A stretch of DNA of 64,000 nucleotides, taken from the NCBI RefSeq assembly GCF_949987515.2, contig NC_082691.1, forward strand, positions 61,201,740 through 61,265,739. Reading direction: 5' to 3'. A model generated the notes under the pieces. The model did no database searches, was not told the DNA's origin, and was given only the letters and a program-made list of their open reading frames with translations. Of this stretch, positions 41,930 through 54,260 are shown in pieces. The translations under genes and the position numbers were made by a program. Position 1 is the first letter of the stretch. Every line of letters starts with the position of its first letter. Origin of the DNA: Delphinus delphis. Lineage: Eukaryota; Chordata; Mammalia; Artiodactyla; Delphinidae.

Positions 41930-42165
41930 AGTTTCATTTATGGAACACATACTATTTGCTGGGCATCACTCCAAGCTCTTTACAGATATTAATACACTTA
42001 GTCCTCCTAATCACTCTATGGGGCCGGTACTGTTATTAACCCCAAGTTACAATGAGAAAACTGAGGCACAGACTGGGGAAGCCCCTGGTCTAAGGTCCCA
42101 CAGCTGATGAGGAGTAGAGCCAGGCTACAAACTGAGGCAGCCTAGCTCCAGAATCTTTATAACAA
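41930..42165 (-). mobile_element. MIR SINE
   Basis: Complement of MIR: acacatactatttgctgggc, aagctctttacagatattaat and aatgagaaaactgaggcacag, then caggctacaaactgagg. Confidence 0.88.
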
Positions 42166-44587
42166 ACTATTTAAACCTAAACAAAACATAATTTTGAAAC
42201 ATCAAATGACCACTGTAATGGCATTGCCCCTGGGTGTTCTAAGCACACTAGAAAGACTAGCTCCTGTCACAGGTGGCTGTGTTCTTTGGCCTGGTTTAAT
42301 TCTGTTTTCAGAGAAACCACAAACGCAGAACAAAGAGATGAATTTGCTGTGCTTAACGTCTGAGTTGCTGTTTGGTTACATTCAAAGCAGATACTTTTTT
42401 GCCTAAATCACTTGGTGCCGAAGTAGGGTTGGACTTGTTAGGTTTTCACTCTCTGATACTTGTTGGTGGATGTTAAGATGCCTGCAGATAGATAGATACG
42501 TGTGGCTGGCGATGGGGTGCAACCCTGCCCACACGGCCTCCTCTCCAGCCACCTCTTTAAATACATGAGCTAGGCCAGTTAGAACTGGGACAGGGAGGGT
42601 TGAAGGAAGAGAGAGAAACCAGTGAAGTGTGGCAGGTGTTTAAGTAAAAGGGTCCTGTGGAGTCTGAGCTGGGGTGGCCATGTTGGGCCACGTGCAAGAG
42701 AGGGAAGAAGAGAAAGCCGGTGGGAAAGGAAAGGATGGTGCAGGTACACCGAGAAGCAAGGATGAGGAATTGTGTAGTTGCCACACACCAGCAAACTTTC
42801 CTTGAAGGCTGGCTTTCCCTTTCCCACTTCTAGCTCCCGCCCTAGAATTCCTCCCCTTGAGAACCCTGTACCTTTACGGTAAGACCATAACCTTTTTTGC
42901 TTACGCTGCTTTTAGCGGTCTTCTATTCCTTGAAATAATCCCTGTGACAAGCATGTGTGTCTTTATTCCACACTGAATATGGGCAAGTCCAGAAACACCC
43001 AAGTGATATACGTCAAAGAACCACCACCACCATCATTCTCACTGTGTAAAATGGAAACGCCTCTCCAGACCTGAAGTCAGTCTGTATGGGCTCTGCTTAT
43101 TCTAACTTAGGTTCACTTCCCCCAGAAAACCCCAGGGGCCTTTTTGTAATGGCTTTGTTCTTGCAAATTGTAAGCATCAGTTCTCCCAGAGATGGCGGTA
43201 TAAGGACTAGCTGACCATCTCCTGCCTTCCCCCATACCTACCTGGAGCAGTGTGCTCAGATATGTGTGTGTGAAGACTCAATCGCTGTCCCTCAGCTCCG
43301 CCCTCTGCAGTAGTTGGAAACCATGAAAAGATAAGCTTCCTGGAGGAGGAACCAAGGTGGGTTCAAAAGAGACCATGTTTGGACATCTGTCCTCATTTCT
43401 GGTGGGCAGGAGAGCAAAGTTGCCTTGTGCTAATGAGGGGTCAGCTGAGGAGAGGCAATGTCTACTGCTTCCTATTCTTCCAGAACCTGAGAATACTGGT
43501 ACGTTTTCTGTTTTATTACTGTTTTACAAGAATGTGGATACACCTGGAATATGGAGTGTGGATAACCAGGTCATTCACCTGGGCTGCGGTCTTGGAGCTC
43601 CAATCCAGACCCATCTGCCTCCTGATCATTGATCCTTAGATGTCCTACCTTCGTCTGAAACCCCAATTCCAAACGTGGTTGCCCCTTAAGCTTTGCCTTC
43701 TAAGTCAGTGGCATCACCATTATTCTCATCTCTCAGGCAAGAAATTCAGACACCCTACACTCCCTCACTTCTACACTCTTTTCCCAGTTTGTTATGAAGG
43801 CCTGTCTTGGCCTGCACACTCCCAGCGGCTGCAGCCTTGATCTCTGAATTCTCTGCTTTTTCAGCCTCTCACTGTCTTTCTGAAAATCCTTGATGACTCC
43901 ATGCCATGGTTCAGGTTGCTTTACAGACTTGCATTGCCCTTTCCCCTTCCTGAAAACCCAGGTTGAGTCTCTTCAGAAACTGCCCAGACGCAGTAAATCC
44001 CAGCCATCAATTTCACCTCTAAACACTTCCTGCACTTCTAAACAATACCACGTAAATTAGAACTTGATGTTGGGAAGTGTGACTACATGAGAACTGGACT
44101 CATTCTTTGGTGCATGTTTTGGTTATCAGTGTAGCTGCCTCCCTCACTAAACCATAAACTTCACTTTCTTCAAAATAGTGTGCCCAGCACCCAACAGTGC
44201 CTTCCTGTCCATGGGAGGTTTCCAGGACTATCTTAGAAGTTGAGCATTACCTCTGATGGTGTTCCCTGGTTCCTTCAGGTGTGTTACTACTGTTATCTAG
44301 CTAGATAAAAATATTTTGAAGCAAAGCCATACACATCTCTTCTAGTCCTTCCTGCTTCCTTGGCTTCTCAAGAATTACTGACCGAACACTCAGATTATAA
44401 ATAATTTATGGGTTTTTTTTGTATTTTGCCTTCGTTAATGCAGGTAAAAAAATGTTTTTTTAATGGTGCTTATGTGTATCAAGTTATGAACAATTAGAAG
44501 GCAAAGTCCAGCTCATGGTTCTCAGCCCCATTTGTACATTAGAATTAATAGAAGGACTTAAAAAACAAGCAAACAAAAACACTGATG
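42166..44587. other. intergenic or downstream sequence, no gene seen
   Basis: Mostly unassigned, moderately GC-rich sequence. An L2-like stretch (about 43850-44240, +) is recognisable (ccaggttgagtctcttcag, accataaacttcactttcttc). Open frames are short and lack any domain. Confidence 0.6.
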
Positions 44588-44995
44588 GAGGGACTTCCCT
44601 GGTGGCGCAGTAGTTAAGAATCCACCTGCCAAGGCAGGGAACACGGGTTTGATCCCTGGGCTGGGAAGTTCCCACATGCTGTGGAGCAACTAAGCCCTTG
44701 CGCCACAACTACTGAGCCTGTGCTCGAGCCCACGAGCCACAACTGCTGAGCCCCCACGCTCTAGGTCTGGCCTGCTGCAACTACTGCGCCCGTGTGCTAC
44801 AACTACTGAGCCCACGTGCTACAACTACTGAAGCGCACGTGCCTGGAGCCCGTGCTCCGCAACAAGAGAAGCCACTGCAATGAGAAGCCTGCGCAGCGCA
44901 ACAAAGAGTAGCCCCCACTCATCGCAACTAGAGAAAGCCTGTGTGCAGCAAGGAAAACCCAAAGCAGCCATAAGTAAATAAATAAATAAAAAGTA
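44588..44995 (+). mobile_element. CHR-type SINE, longest full-length copy
   Basis: Starts cttccctggtggcgcagtag, has the box-B remnant gggtttgatccc, several cacaactactgagc repeats, the gcaacaagagaagccactgc segment and a tail of agtaaataaataaataaa. About 400 bases, the long form. Confidence 0.95.
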
Positions 44996-45270
44996 AACAT
45001 TTTTAAATTAAAAACCAGTAAAAACAATTTCACCAGAGATGAAACAAAAGAAGGAGCCCGACCTTGTCATTGTGCCCTAAACTTCAAAAGATGATCACCA
45101 AAGAAAAAGACCATGTTTTTCTGGCAAGAATGAGAAGAGTTCCTAATCCTGCCCTTATTGAGGGAATTTGAAAAATCTAGAATTCTCATTAAAATCTCAG
45201 ATTTTGGAAAGAAGATTGGAGAGTTGGACAGGATGAGTAGACATCTCTTTCTTCCTCTGAGTGGGGCTGG

Positions 45271-45271
45271 T

Positions 45272-45317
<46 letters not shown>
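45271..45317. repeat. (GT)n microsatellite
   Basis: tgcgtgcgtgtgcg followed by an uninterrupted GT run to 45317. It produces spurious Thr-His and Cys-Val repeat frames. Confidence 0.95.
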
Positions 45318-45320
<3 letters not shown>

Positions 45321-45869
45321 GGTGGAAGGGGATTTTGCTGGGGAGAGATGGGTGAATAAGGAACAGGAACAACCGGCGCATCCCTGATTTAAGAGAAGAA
45401 GCCACATCCCGAGGGTATTCTCCCCCATGCTATAGTAGATAGTCTCTCCTCTCCATTCGGAGTTCACACTGGTGCAGGACTTAACATAACTATCAGAAGG
45501 CAGAGCAGAGTCCAGTCCCTCCAATAAGAGCCTGTATACACAACTCTTCCTCCTTCCCCCACGCAGACAAGCAGGGCTCAGGTTTGGCTGGTACGCACTG
45601 GTATGACTGTGCTGGTTATTAAAATATCGAAATGCTTTTATACCAGGCAGTAAATAATCGCTCTCTGAAGTGACTCATGCTGCTTTGACCCCAGCCCCTC
45701 TCACGAGAACCACCCAACTCCAGACCACCCCACAATCCGGTACCTAAAAGGATAACCTGTGGCCTAACGAGGAGCCTTCGGACCCCTGCCCCAGAGCTGT
45801 GGTCAACCTGTTTTCTGCTTATTCAGTGTCTGTGTCATGCTAGTTATTAAATATTTTTAATATCATCCA

Positions 45870-46755
45870 TGCAGGAAAGTATATAGAACACAAGCTCACA
45901 GAGGAAGAGAAATAGCTGTCAAATAAGATGGGAAATACGCCAAGGAGAATATACCAATGCCATATCAAGGCAGATAAATGGTCTGAACAGACTTGCCCAC
46001 CTTAAGCATGAGCAAATTTCAATTAAATGGCCTGGTAACTGCATAAATATGCTACAGGCAGCAAAGGGAGCAGAGTGGGGAACAGAGGAGACCAATAGGG
46101 AAGAAAAGCTAACCTAAGAAACAAAAGTTCCTACAGGTATATTGTGTTGTCAAAGAACATCAAAAGAACAAGAATTCAGTAAAACAAGAGCTCACATGTG
46201 AGCTGATTAAACAAAATGAGATAAAAGGGCAGATTGCAGAGCTAAGGAAACAACTTGGCCAAAATAACGCTATTATAGAACAAATCAATGAATTAGAAAT
46301 AGCAAGAAACATGGTTGAAAACTGAATTGGTAACATAGAAGAAAAGGCTTGAGATGACTGCAAGTGAATGAAGAATTTAAAAAGCCAAGATTAATTCTTG
46401 AGAGGACAATTGTAGAAAGAAAAAGGTATTCTAACATTAATTGGTATCCAAAAAAAAAAGGAACTAAAAACGTACTAAAAGATATAATACAGAAATGTTT
46501 TCCTGGAATGAAGGAATGAATCTTCAGATTGAAAAAGTACACTATGTTATAGGGAATCTTAGAGAAAGCACTTGACACCAAAACGTATCCTGATGAAGTT
46601 AATGAACTTAAAGAATGAAGAAAGAATTCCTCAGTGGTTAGGAAGAAACACCAAAGGGTCTCAAACTTCTTTACCACCAGATTCAGAGATTCAGTGACAG
46701 AAGGCAATGGAGGAATGTTTCCAAAGTTCTGAGTGGGAAAAAAGAGTGACTTAAG
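45870..46755 (+). mobile_element. HAL1/L1 ORF1-like remnant, left half
   Basis: A-rich + strand with broken coiled-coil-like coding (aaaatgagataaaagggcag, attgcagagctaaggaaacaac, caaatcaatgaattagaaatag) typical of LINE ORF1 or 'half-L1'. Stops and frameshifts are frequent. It is interrupted by a younger L1 and probably resumes at about 47444. Confidence 0.6.
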
Positions 46756-47435
46756 TATATTTTTTTAATTTATTTTTTTATTGAAGTATAGCTGATTTAC
46801 AATGTTTTGTTAATTTCTGCTATACAACAAAGTGGCTCAGTTATACACCTATATACATTCTTTTTTATATTCTTTTCCATTATGGTTTATCCCAGGATAT
46901 TGAATATAGTTCCATGTGCTATACAGTAGGACCTTGTTTATCCATTCTATATATAATAGTTTGCATCTACTAACCCCAAACTCCCAATCCATCCCTCCCT
47001 AACACTCCCTCCCCTTTGGCAGCCACAAGTCTGTGCTCTGTGTCTGTGAGTCTGTTTCTGTTTTGTAGACAGGTTCATTTGTGCCGTATTTTAAATTCCA
47101 CATATCAGTGATATCATATGGTATTTGTCTTTCTCTTTCTGACTAACTTCACTTAGTATGATGATCTCTAGTTGTATCCATGTTGCTGCAAAAGGCATTA
47201 TTTTGTTCTTTTTTGTGGCTGAGTAATATTCCATTGCATATATATACCACATTTCTTTATCCATTCATCTGTCAATGGACATTTAGGTTGCTTCCATGTC
47301 TTGGCTGTTGTGAATAGTGCTGCTATGAACATAGGGGTGCATGTATCTTTTTGAATTATAGTTTTGTCTGGATATATGCCCAGGAGTGGGATTGCTGGAT
47401 CATATGGTAATTCTATTTTTAGTTTTCTGAAGATT
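46756..47435 (-). mobile_element. L1 3' end, artiodactyl-type, 5'-truncated
   Basis: The + strand starts with the complement of an A-rich tail (ttttttaatttatttttttattgaag) and reads through the L1 3' UTR (ctacagt-like acagtaggaccttgtttatcc) into ORF2 C-terminus (minus-strand [31 protein letters not shown]). An 8-bp duplication agtatatt flanks it at 46754-46761 and 47436-47443. Confidence 0.9.
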
Positions 47436-47443
47436 AGTATATT

Positions 47444-47900
47444 ATTGCCAACCAAGTTGTCAAATATAATGTCAAGTACTCTTAAACATGCAAGAACTCA
47501 GAGAATGCAACACCCGTGAGCCCTTCTTAAAGAAACCATTTGATAGGAGAAATTAATCAAATAAAAGGACTGGTGGTGAGCATTGAATTTATATAAAGAA
47601 CCAAGACCAAACTGGGAATTGTAGTTGTATTGTAGATACAGATTGCAAATATTATAAACCTTTATAATATAACTAATAAGTTGAAAGTGGGGAAAGGGAG
47701 GTATAAGAGTGCCAATCTCTTATTTTCATAGCAGAGAGCTGATATTGTCTAAAATAAAAAGTTATAAAGTATATATGTAATGGTATTTTTTTTAATAAGC
47801 TTGAATGGATCTTGAAAGAAATACCTCTTGGGATAAAGAAATATTTAAAGTTTAGTAATGGCTTCAGTTTAGTTTCTTATCCTAAATACAAGCAAACTAC
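47444..47900 (+). mobile_element. probable continuation of the HAL1/L1-like remnant
   Basis: A-rich, decayed sequence following the inserted L1 (gagcccttcttaaagaaacc, then attgtagatacagattgc). Assigned to the interrupted element by position and composition only. Confidence 0.4.
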
Positions 47901-48047
47901 CTGAATGCTTTTTTAAAAACTTAATATGATTAGAAATAAATTTGAAAAAATAAGTATACATCTATGTTTATAAAAATATCCTCTATTCTTTTTAATCTGT
48001 ATCTGTGTTAAAAAAAAGTCAGGAATGATATTTAAAGTTAATGATGG

Positions 48048-48264
48048 GGGGTTTTTTTGTTTTTTTTTTTTTGCGGTACGCGGGCCTCTCACTGTTGTGG
48101 CCTCTCCTGTTGCGGAGCACAGGCTCCGGACGCGCAGGCTCAGCGGCCATGGCTCACGGGCCCAGCCGCTCCACGGCATGTGGAATCTTCCCGGAACGGG
48201 GCACGAACCCATGTCCCCTGCATCGGCAGGTGGACTCTCAACCACTGCACCACCAGGGAAGCCC
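48048..48264 (-). mobile_element. CHR-type SINE, short cetacean form
   Basis: T-rich run (A tail), gcggtacgcgggcctctcactg, then the full short body to caccagggaagccc. Perfect 8-bp duplication aatgatgg at 48040-48047 and 48265-48272. Body close to the other short copies, so relatively young. Confidence 0.95.
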
Positions 48265-48360
48265 AATGATGGTTATTTTTAAGTGGGTATTGATGTAGTT
48301 TTACTTTTTTCTTTGTCATTTATTATATTGCTTGACTTTTGTTTGATAACTATGCTATCT

Positions 48361-48657
48361 TCTTTTTTTTTTTTTAATTTTATTTATTTATTTTTGGCTG
48401 TGTTGGGTCTTCGTTTCTGTGCAAGGGCTTTCTCCAGTTGCAGCGAGCAGGGGCCACTCTTCATCGCGGTGCGCAGGCCTCTCACTGTCGCGGCCTCTCT
48501 TGTTGCGGAGCACAGGCTCCGGACACGCAGGCTCAGCGGCCATGCCTCACGGGCCTAGTTGCTCCACAGCATGTGGAACCTTCCCAGACCAGGGCTCGAA
48601 CCCGTGTCCCCTGCATTGGCAGGCAGATTCTCAACCACTGTGCCACCAAGGAAGCCC
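48361..48657 (-). mobile_element. CHR-type SINE, intermediate-length form
   Basis: Tail complement ttttatttatttatttttggctg, then the two-part body to ccaccaaggaagccc. A 14-bp duplication aactatgctatctt (the last base falls in the T run) at 48348-48361 and 48658-48671. Only about 100 bases from the preceding SINE, same orientation. Confidence 0.95.
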
Positions 48658-48671
48658 AACTATGCTATCTT

Positions 48672-50191
48672 TTTATTTTAAAATTAGGGTAGGAGGCCCC
48701 GTCTAAAACAAGGTTTAAAATCATCGTATAGTGTGAGTGGACCTCTGACATATGCTGCCCCTTATAGTGACATTTGCTTTATAACTTCTAGCAAGGTACC
48801 TTAAAATTTTAACTTAATCTCACCACACTTTCCTTTTCCCCCTGGTTATTTTTCACTCATAAGCTGCTATTTCTTTACTCATATATTATTCATCTAAATA
48901 TCCCATCTTATACAGCTTATGAGTGTTATATTCTTTGGGGCTAAGGAGGAAAAAATGGAACACCCAGTATGAAACCTGCTGACTTGCCCAGTGCATCTGA
49001 AACATGAAAAAAATAGAAAAAGAAGCCATTTGGAGTAGCTGACAGTCATCTTACAAGAGGAAGCCAAAAAGACTCAGCAACTTGGGAATTTTGCACATGA
49101 ATTGGCTGCAGTCCACTGGAGATGCTGAAAGATTTCTTTCTTTGTGCTTCTGGGAGCTTGGAAATGAAACGTCAACCCCTCCCCTGCCCAGGTGAAATTG
49201 CTGGTCAATAGAACTGCACTTCGGTATTAGCTTGTGCTGATCAAATTCAGCTTCCAGGGATGGCAGATGCAAGAGTGCAGCAGTAACCTGTCTTCAGTAA
49301 GCATCTGTTTTCAGGACCATTCAACATTATGTTGGTGCAAACCCACGGGAGCCCTATATTCTATTGCGGCATGCATGAGAGCAACTCAGGACCCTCTCTC
49401 TGTCACACAGTTTTATAAAATCCCAAATCTTTGACTTGATTGGTATAGAAAGACGATCACAGGATTGTAGAACTGGAAGACTCCTTCATCTGTGGTGCAT
49501 AATCAGTATCCCAAAAGGTTATCAGGATCCAATCAGGAATTGTACATAATGTGCGCAGCACAGTGTCGAGCTCAAGGTAAGAGCTCTGAAAACGGTGGTG
49601 GTGATAGGAATAGTTGTTGTTATTATTACTGTTTTAACAGGAAGTCAAACTTTAAAGGCCATCATGCCTGGAGTTTTCCTAGCTGAATAAGCCTTTTCTT
49701 AATTTGGCCACTTGTCCCTGCTCTCGCAGAGGATCCAGTGCTGCCTCTAGGGCAGGTCCCTTCCCCGCACTGAATGTCATGCCACCTTCAAAAAGGAGAC
49801 CTTCGCCTAATCCCGTTTCCACGGAGACCGCTGCATTTCCTCTTCCTTGCCTGAGTTCTAGAGCCTTCTGTGATGCCTCGTAGCTGTATCCCAGTTGAAG
49901 GATTCCAGAAGAAGAGCTCACAGGGCATTAGGGTGGACCTGACACTTCCTATAGGACATTCCCCCTCACTCCAGAGAACATCTAATACATTTTTCTGCCC
50001 TAATCTCCTCTCCCCTTGTTCTGGAACACACTCTTATTCCTTTGAGTGACAGCCCCTTCACTGCTCTGAGTTTTGGTTGGGCCCCCAGTCACAGTGCCCA
50101 GCCCTCTGGCCACAGCAGTGGGCATGGGACCCAGAATGGGCCCACCCTGGGACTCCTCCAGGATCATATATTTGGACACTGGGAAAGAGTA
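48672..50191. other. intergenic, no gene seen
   Basis: Unassigned sequence of normal composition. No repeat family or coding domain recognised with confidence; short open frames only. Confidence 0.6.
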
Positions 50192-50550
50192 TCCATGTTA
50201 TGAACTGCATGTTTGTGTCCCCCCAAAATTCATATGTTGAAACCCTGCCCTCTGTGGGATGGTATTAGGAGGTGGGGTCTTCTGGAGGTAATTAGGGTTA
50301 GATTAGGTCATGAGGGTGGGACCTTCCTGATCGGATCAGTGCTCTTGTAAAAGGAAGGCAAGGGGTCTCTGCCATGACCAAGAAAGCCCATGTGAGGACA
50401 TAACCAGGAAGAGGACCCCCACCAAGAACCAGCCAGCCTGCCTGCTGATCTTGGACTTGCATCCTCCAGAACTGGGAGAAATAAACGTCTGTTGTGTAAC
50501 CCACCCAGGCTATGGTATTTTGGAATAGCAGCCCCAGCTGACGAAGACAT
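50192..50550 (+). mobile_element. MaLR LTR (MST/MLT1-like)
   Basis: Typical text: gtgtccccccaaaattcatatg, ttgaaaccctg, ggatggtattaggaggtgggg, ttaggtcatgagggtggg, then cttggacttgcatcctccag and aactgggagaaataaacgtc. The AATAAA poly(A) signal is near the 3' end. A minus-strand open frame of 178 codons overlaps it and is chance. Confidence 0.88.
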
Positions 50551-51104
50551 CCCTTTTCTCTAGGGTTACCAACCTGCGGTGGCGTAAGAGTGACTCGTGG
50601 GCAGCCTGCCTCCCTTGGCTGCGTGTGGAGGTCTGAGATAGGAGGGGGTAGATGGGGGCAGCAGAGAGCTGAGGAACGGCAGCACGGAGGGCAGAGAGCG
50701 AGAGGACGTGGATAGACGCTGCTGAGTGCTGTGTCAGACCGTGTCTGGGGCGGGTCCACGCCCGCCTCTCCCAGTGGTACAAACCAACACTTCCCCCTGC
50801 TTCTTGCACTTGTAACTGAAAGAAGCCTGAGCAATTTTCAAATGAGTCCAAGACATTTGCCTTTGGCACTATTATCACCTTCTCTCTCAATGCTTTCTGC
50901 CTCCACATGACATGTGGACACAATCTTCTGTGGTTAATAGAAGGAAAAGGAGCAACGTGCCTAAACGAGGGCCAGCTGGGGGTCCAGTTAAGTCATAACT
51001 GCTTGACTCTGCAGCAGCACCAGGACACTGGGCTGAGTCTTTGCTTTCCGTTAGTCTTTACCTCTTTCCTAAATTACAATGAATGAATCTTCATGTACCA
51101 CCCA
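50551..51104. other. intergenic, no gene seen
   Basis: GC-richer unique sequence with open minus-strand frames that show no domain, signal or splice structure I recognise. Confidence 0.5.
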
Positions 51105-51320
51105 GAACTGTGTGAAGAACTTCATACAAAGTATCTTATTTAACCCTCAGAATAACCCGGAAGTATATGCTATTATTATTAACTACATTTATATATGAAG
51201 AAACTGTGGCTTAGAAATGCTGCTCTGTCCGCCCAAGGAGCATGCATGTGAGAGGTGGAACTGGGCCGTGAGCCCAGACAGGCTGACTCCAGAGCCCACG
51301 TCCTTACCACTAAGTGACTG
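51105..51320 (-). mobile_element. MIR SINE
   Basis: Complement of MIR: gtatcttatttaaccctcag, atatgaagaaactgtggcttag and ctgactccagagcccacgtcc. Confidence 0.85.
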
Positions 51321-51334
51321 ATGCAGGAGAGCAG

Positions 51335-51870
51335 ACACCTGGAGTCGGATCCTAGCTCTGCCATCCCTGCCTGCTGGGCTCTGTGCAAGCTAGTTACTTT
51401 CTCTGAGCTTCGCTTTCTCCTCTGTAAACCGAGAGAATGAGGTGACACTCCCTGCTCTTGATTTCCTTGCAGGGATTAAATGTGGCAGCGTGTGAAAATC
51501 CCCTGGCGTGTTGCCTTACTCACCTGGACAGGCACAAGCCTGTAGGTATTTTCGTCATGGCCCACGTTCGAATCTCCTGGACACGTAGTGGGAGCTCACA
51601 TTTTGTTCAGATCCATCCGTACCCTTCTTATCTTCCTGAGCGAGAGGGTAGAAACTGCATGGGACTGGAATGGACAGGTCTGGATTCTAGTTCTGCCCTT
51701 GTAATTTACACTCTGGATCATCTTGGCAAATCATTTAACCCCTTGAATCTTTATTTCCTTGTCTTTAAGACTGAGATGGCGTTGTTATGAGGAGTATGTG
51801 AGATGAACATATCTATAGCACATAGCACTGTGCGTGGCACATGGCAAGTACTAGTTAAGTTGTGGTGGTG
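51335..51870 (+). mobile_element. two MIR SINEs in + orientation
   Basis: About 51335-51480 (ggatcctagctctgccatcc, ctctgagcttcgctttctcc, ctgtaaaccgagagaatgag) and about 51670-51870 (ggattctagttctgcccttg, aaatcatttaaccccttgaatc, tagcacatagcactgtgcg). Confidence 0.8.
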
Positions 51871-52856
51871 GAGTGGTTAAAGAGGTACCTGCTTCTGACA
51901 TGTAGTTAATTCCTCCTCAGCTCAGTCTAATTGCACGTAGACAGAAAGGAAATTACATTCTCAGGAAGGACATCTTTAGACTGTTCATAAATGTCATCAC
52001 TTATACTTAAGGCTTTTTCTTTTAAGTTTCTTATGGTTATTTGTTTCAATCTGCTGAATATTCAGGATTGGTAGGAGTGGAAGTTTCTTTTAAAAGAACA
52101 TTATTTAAAATATCTTATGTTTTAGAAAATAAGATGTTTAATCACACACCAAAAGTGAAATCTATCTAATATAGCCCCGTGCTGGTCCCTGCATTGTAAA
52201 ACTGAGTTCTATTGACAAAAATCTCCACAACCAGGCAGGAAGTAAAACACTGCAAACAAGCGAGTACCTATGGTGTGCAAGGCACCGTGATAGGTGCCTT
52301 GCAGACATAGGAATGAATCATACACACCCTGCTCTCCAGGAATTTTCAGTCTAGGAATGGAGATAAGACATGTTCTTGAATTACTTTCTTATTAAACAGA
52401 ATGTAATACAAGCTCTACAAAAAGTGTAAACAAAATGCTTCAGGATCCCAGAGGGGAGAGTGTGTCCCTTTAGTTGAGAGCATAGCACAAAGGCTTCCTA
52501 GAGGGAGTGGCAATGCAGTGGGAGCATAAAGAACATTGTACCAGTTAGCACTCTTTTGGTTGCAAGTGACCAAAGACCTAACAAACACTATCAACCAACT
52601 CAGCCTCACTGACATTTGTAGAAAACTACATCCATTTACAAAATACAAGTTCTTTGCAAGTACACGTGGAACATTCACCAAGCTAAACCATGTGCTAACC
52701 ATAAAACAAAATCAGTGACTTGAAGAAAGATTCTGGGAAGATGGGAATGGCAACAGTATAATTTTTCAGTCTCTGAATTTCCGCATAAAAACAGACAACA
52801 ACAAGAAAGCAAAACCAAAACTTCATGAACATCTTTTACTACAAAACTAGGTATTT
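51871..52856. other. intergenic, no gene seen
   Basis: AT-rich sequence with no identified element or gene. Confidence 0.6.
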
Positions 52857-53272
52857 TAGTTTGCTAGGGCAGTAGCAAATTACCACAAACTAGTTGGCTT
52901 AAAACAACAGAAATTTATTCTCTCAGTTCTGGAGGCTAGAAGTCCAAAATCAAAGTGCTGGCAGGGTTGTGCCCCCTCTTCTTAGCTTCTGACGTTTGTC
53001 AGCAATCCTTGTGTTCCTTGGCTTATGGCAGCATCCCTCCAATGTCTGCCTTTATCTTTAAGTGGCTGTCTTCCCCTTGTGTCTCCAAATCTCTCTCTCC
53101 TTATTATAATACCAGTCATTGGATTTAGGGCCCACCCTAACTCTGTATAACCTCATCTTAACTTGATTATATCTGCAAAGACCCTGTTTCCAAATAAGGT
53201 CAGATTCACAGCTGCCAGGAATTAGGATTTAAACATATCTTTTGGAGGGACACAATTCAGCCTGTAACACTG
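52857..53272 (-). mobile_element. MLT1-type MaLR LTR
   Basis: The + strand reads tttagtttgctagggcagtagc, ggcttaaaacaacagaaattt, ttctggaggctagaagtcc, then gcccaccctaactctgtataac and ggacacaattcagcctgtaaca. This is the complement of an MLT1-like LTR. Confidence 0.85.
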
Positions 53273-53374
53273 GGTGGCATTATACCTAACAGTATGAATG
53301 AATGTTTCCCCCGCCCCCCCCACCCCGCCAAAGATCAGGAACAGGTAAGGATGTTTGTTCTAACCACACCACTT

Positions 53375-53795
53375 CCATTCGTTATTGAAGTTGAGGTTCT
53401 AGCCAGTGCAGTAAGGCAACAAAAGAAATAAAAGTGTACAGATTGAAAAGAAAGAAGTAAAACATTTTATTTGCAAAGGATGTATGTCTGCAGCAGAAAA
53501 CCCTAAGAACTCTACAAAGACAACTAGAGCTAATAGCTGAATATAGGATGTTTGCAGGAGACAAGATCAGTATAGAAAAATAAGTTGTATTTCTACATAC
53601 TAGCAAAAAACAATTAGAAAACAAAATTTGAAAAGCAGTGCCATTTAAAATAGCATAAAAAATCAAGAATAAATTTAATAAAATATGTATAAAACCTCTA
53701 CACAGAAAACTGTAAGATATGTCTGAGACAAGATATAGAAGACCTAAAGTAAATTTTTAAAGTTATACCATGTTTATGGGTTAGAAGATCTGACA
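53375..53795 (+). mobile_element. old L1, reverse-transcriptase region (first piece)
   Basis: tctagccagtgcagtaaggcaac, aaaagaaagaagtaaaac and ggagacaagatcagtatag are L1 ORF2 RT-region text, heavily mutated. Its continuation is displaced by two later insertions (53796-54185 and 54261-55487). Confidence 0.85.
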
Positions 53796-54185
53796 GGATG
53801 CCTCCGACGTGTGTGCGTGTGTGTGTGTGTGTGTGTACGTGTGTGTTTATCACGGCACAAAGCAATTCTTTCATATCAGCTGGGTTTCCTACAATTCAAC
53901 TCAATTCAATTCAATTCTGCCCTTATCTACCTAGAGAAAACGTCAAATTCCACAGGTTAAGCGCTCAGTCTTGCAAGACTACCTCCCCTGACTTCAGATG
54001 CCAATCACAAGTCCAGATTGTTACCTGTGCCTCTCACTGACTGCAACCCCATTCTTGGGTTCAATTAACTTGCTAAATTAGTTCACAGAACTCAGAGAAA
54101 CATTTTACTTACACTTACCAGTTTATTATAAAAGGATATACCACAGGAACAGCCGGATGGAAGAAATGTGATATATTTCTTATTA
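53796..54185. mobile_element. LTR-like insertion with (TG)n inside the old L1
   Basis: Interrupts the L1 reading order. Starts with a TG/CG-rich microsatellite (about 53806-53848), has a CAATT-type short repeat (about 53893-53919) and the segment cagtttattataaaaggatat seen in some mammalian LTRs. Family unassigned. Confidence 0.5.
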
Positions 54186-54260
54186 TAAATCACAGTATCA
54201 CAATGTCATTTCTTCCAAAATTGATCTAAAGATTCAATGTAATCCCAGTAAAAATACTAG

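Noticed and set aside
46285..46707. 140-codon minus-strand open frame
   Set aside because: Antisense of an A-rich LINE ORF1-like remnant; the Phe/Ser-rich translation reflects T-rich complement.
48025..48706. Several 70-95 codon frames with similar Arg/Ala-rich text
   Set aside because: Translations of GC-rich CHR SINE bodies. The same peptide texts recur at 5.4, 14.9, 56.9, 59.5, 61.1 and 62.0 kb.
50298..50923. Overlapping minus-strand open frames of 178 and 137 codons
   Set aside because: Partly antisense to a MaLR LTR; no conserved domain, promoter or splice sites supporting a gene.
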